Shown in pieces: positions 62,153 to 64,000 of a DNA stretch of 64,000 bases (position 1 is the stretch's first letter; each line of letters opens with the position of its first letter). The notes under the pieces are model-generated. The model did no database searches. It was not told where the DNA came from and saw nothing but the letters and a program-made list of their open reading frames with translations. The stretch covers positions 1,240,001 through 1,304,000 of the forward strand of contig CM023542.1 in assembly GCA_013350335.1 (NCBI GenBank), given 5' to 3'. The position numbers and the translations under genes are program-made. The DNA is from Chimonanthus salicifolius (Eukaryota > Streptophyta > Magnoliopsida > Laurales > Calycanthaceae).

Positions 62153-64000
62153 TGTACTCACAAATTTTCTCTAATATTTTACTCACATGTCCAAACCATG
62201 TCAATTATGTTTCACTCAATTAGTCTTTCATTATGTTTATTTTTAAATTGTCTCTAACGTAGTACTTTCTTATTCTATTCTTCAGTATTAAATCACTCAT
62301 CCAACGCAGTATGTATATCTGTTTAAATTGAATGCACGACACATTTATTATATAGCTTTTTCTTAAGTGATGTTGCTCAACAATATCCCTATTGGATAAA
62401 CACGTGGGGCCCATATTGGTCCAAAATTACACCATCTCTTTCTCAAACCCATCTAAACCCATTTGAAATTAATGTTAGTGTTGGATTAAAAACCATCTTA
62501 AGTGACCTTAATTAGGGATCATTAATATTTGAACTCTTGAATTTATAATTTTTTCAATCTCAATGAACCTTATGTTTTTGTGGGAGCTACCTTGTTGGAG
62601 AATAGATGTCCACGTGGAACATAATCATGAATATAATTCAAGGACTTATTAGTGGAAGGGACATACTCAGTGGCTTAGATGGGCTGATTATTAAGTTTCA
62701 TTAACAACATCAATAGACTTAATCATTTCATACATGGAAAGCAATTTTGTGGCCAAAGTGGATAATATATGAGTGTTGCAAGATTTCTTCACACGTGTGA
62801 GTGATGGGCAAGAATTCTTCTCGGGAAGTGAAAGTTTTTACTTCGATTTTCACTCTATTTCTAAAGACCATGTTCCATAGAATTATATCTATGCCTGAAT
62901 AAATGGGGTAATATCAATTTTTTTAACAATTTTAAGAGCCGTTGTGCAGATTGGCCAAATTGATGTGGCCCCATTACGCTTGTATTGGTGTAACGCATTA
63001 CCGATATGTTTCTCTCTTCATTTTTTTCTCTAAAATGTTTAGAAAAAATGAGGAAAAATGGATTGAAATGAAAATAATCTTATAAAATGAATTCCATATA
63101 TAAAAATAATTACAAATAAAGAATAAAAAAAATGACAATGAATAAGTAAATGAAAAGAATGTATAAAATTGATTTCTCATAATATATTTTCATAAATTTA
63201 AAGCTAATGTATATACAGAATCATATGAATGAATTGGTTGGAAAGATTTTTATTTAAATAAAGTATATGTCAAAAATCATCTCAATGGGATAAGTAAATT
63301 TCATTTATTAAGTTACAAAAATTAAATTTTAATTGAAAGTATAAATATTAATGAAGTTAGATTAATAGTCTATTAAATTTAAAATGTGATTAAATTAAAT
63401 AAAAATTCAATTAATGTAAGTAGATTAGGGTGAGAAGGAAAGAGGAGTCACTAGAGACAAAATGGGCTCCACATAGATGTCACTTATACGTGTGTGAAAT
63501 GGAAAGATTTCTTCAATCTCAAGTTTCTTAGATTCCTCTTTTGGCCCTTTTCAATTTTCATGACTCATGACGAGTAAAAGAGACAATAGAGATTAGAGAC
63601 AACGACACAAACGGTCAATAGAGATTAGAGACAATGACAGAAACGGTCACTTCCGATCGGTCACTTCCGATTTTGAATTCATTGTCTATCTATATTATTT
63701 ACCTTTTATCAACTCTTTTTTAAATAAATTTACGTGTCGAAAATCTCAGAAACTCACTTTTTTGAATTTTATCGATTTTGTATCAATTGATTTTTTATGA
63801 TGGGAAGGTTATTTGTCTTTCATTGAATTTTTATTTTTTTAATAAAAATAGAATTTTGTGTACAATCAAAATATAATTTGTCAATCTTTGATGTATATTA
63901 AAATTAAGATTTTCAATGAAAGTTTTTCTTTCTCTACTTTTTTATGTGTGAAAACACAAATATTTTCTAGGAAACCAATTTTGTACGAGGGATTAGAGAG
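62153..64000. other. AT-rich intergenic sequence with small repeats
   Basis: 62780-62925 looks like a decayed family B SINE (gtgaaagtttttacttcgattttcact, then ccatgttccatagaattat). At 63584-63672 a 32-bp unit (caatagagattagagacaa) occurs twice, then ggtcacttccgat twice. No gene to the window end. Confidence 0.45.

Overview
The window looks like nuclear DNA of a flowering plant with a repeat-rich genome and long, transposon-filled introns. A woody or magnoliid-type species would fit, but that is only an inference. It holds three recognisable protein-coding genes, one tRNA gene, and dozens of transposon remnants. I see no bacterial features and no CRISPR array.

Layout: 1-1.9 kb is the 3' half of a Ty1/copia element with an open pol frame. 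2.3-4.7 kb has a foldback element, a minisatellite and a small hAT-type MITE. 5155-34120 (+) is one large split gene, the plant orthologue of CIP111 (CDC48/AFG2-type tandem AAA ATPase). I could place ten exons by reading frame, GT/AG sites and family motifs. About 26 kb of it is intron. The introns hold LINE, copia, TRIM-type and Mutator-like insertions, several nested. The gene carries one extra base in exon 6 (about 26834) that puts a stop in the first AAA domain, and I could not find the coding sequence for about 15 residues before Walker A.

34.3-38.3 kb has a SINE with a 27-bp target duplication, an intact tRNA-Asp(GTC), tandem duplications and a degenerate MITE. 38362-39396 (-) is a single-exon DUF868 gene. 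40-51 kb is AT-rich, with a three-LTR TRIM array, a second TRIM family on the minus strand, SINEs and a hAT MITE. 51307-52074 (-) is a two-exon AP2/ERF gene, clearly ERF003-like. 52-64 kb is gene-free, AT-rich sequence with SINEs, hAT MITEs, and a foldback element with another MITE nested at its centre.

The three protein genes have no evident common pathway: CIP111-type ATPases work in pre-60S ribosome maturation or calmodulin-linked functions, ERF003 is a transcription factor, and DUF868 is uncharacterised. The main interest lies in the possible decay of the CIP111 gene and in several repeat families that can be delimited exactly by target-site duplications.
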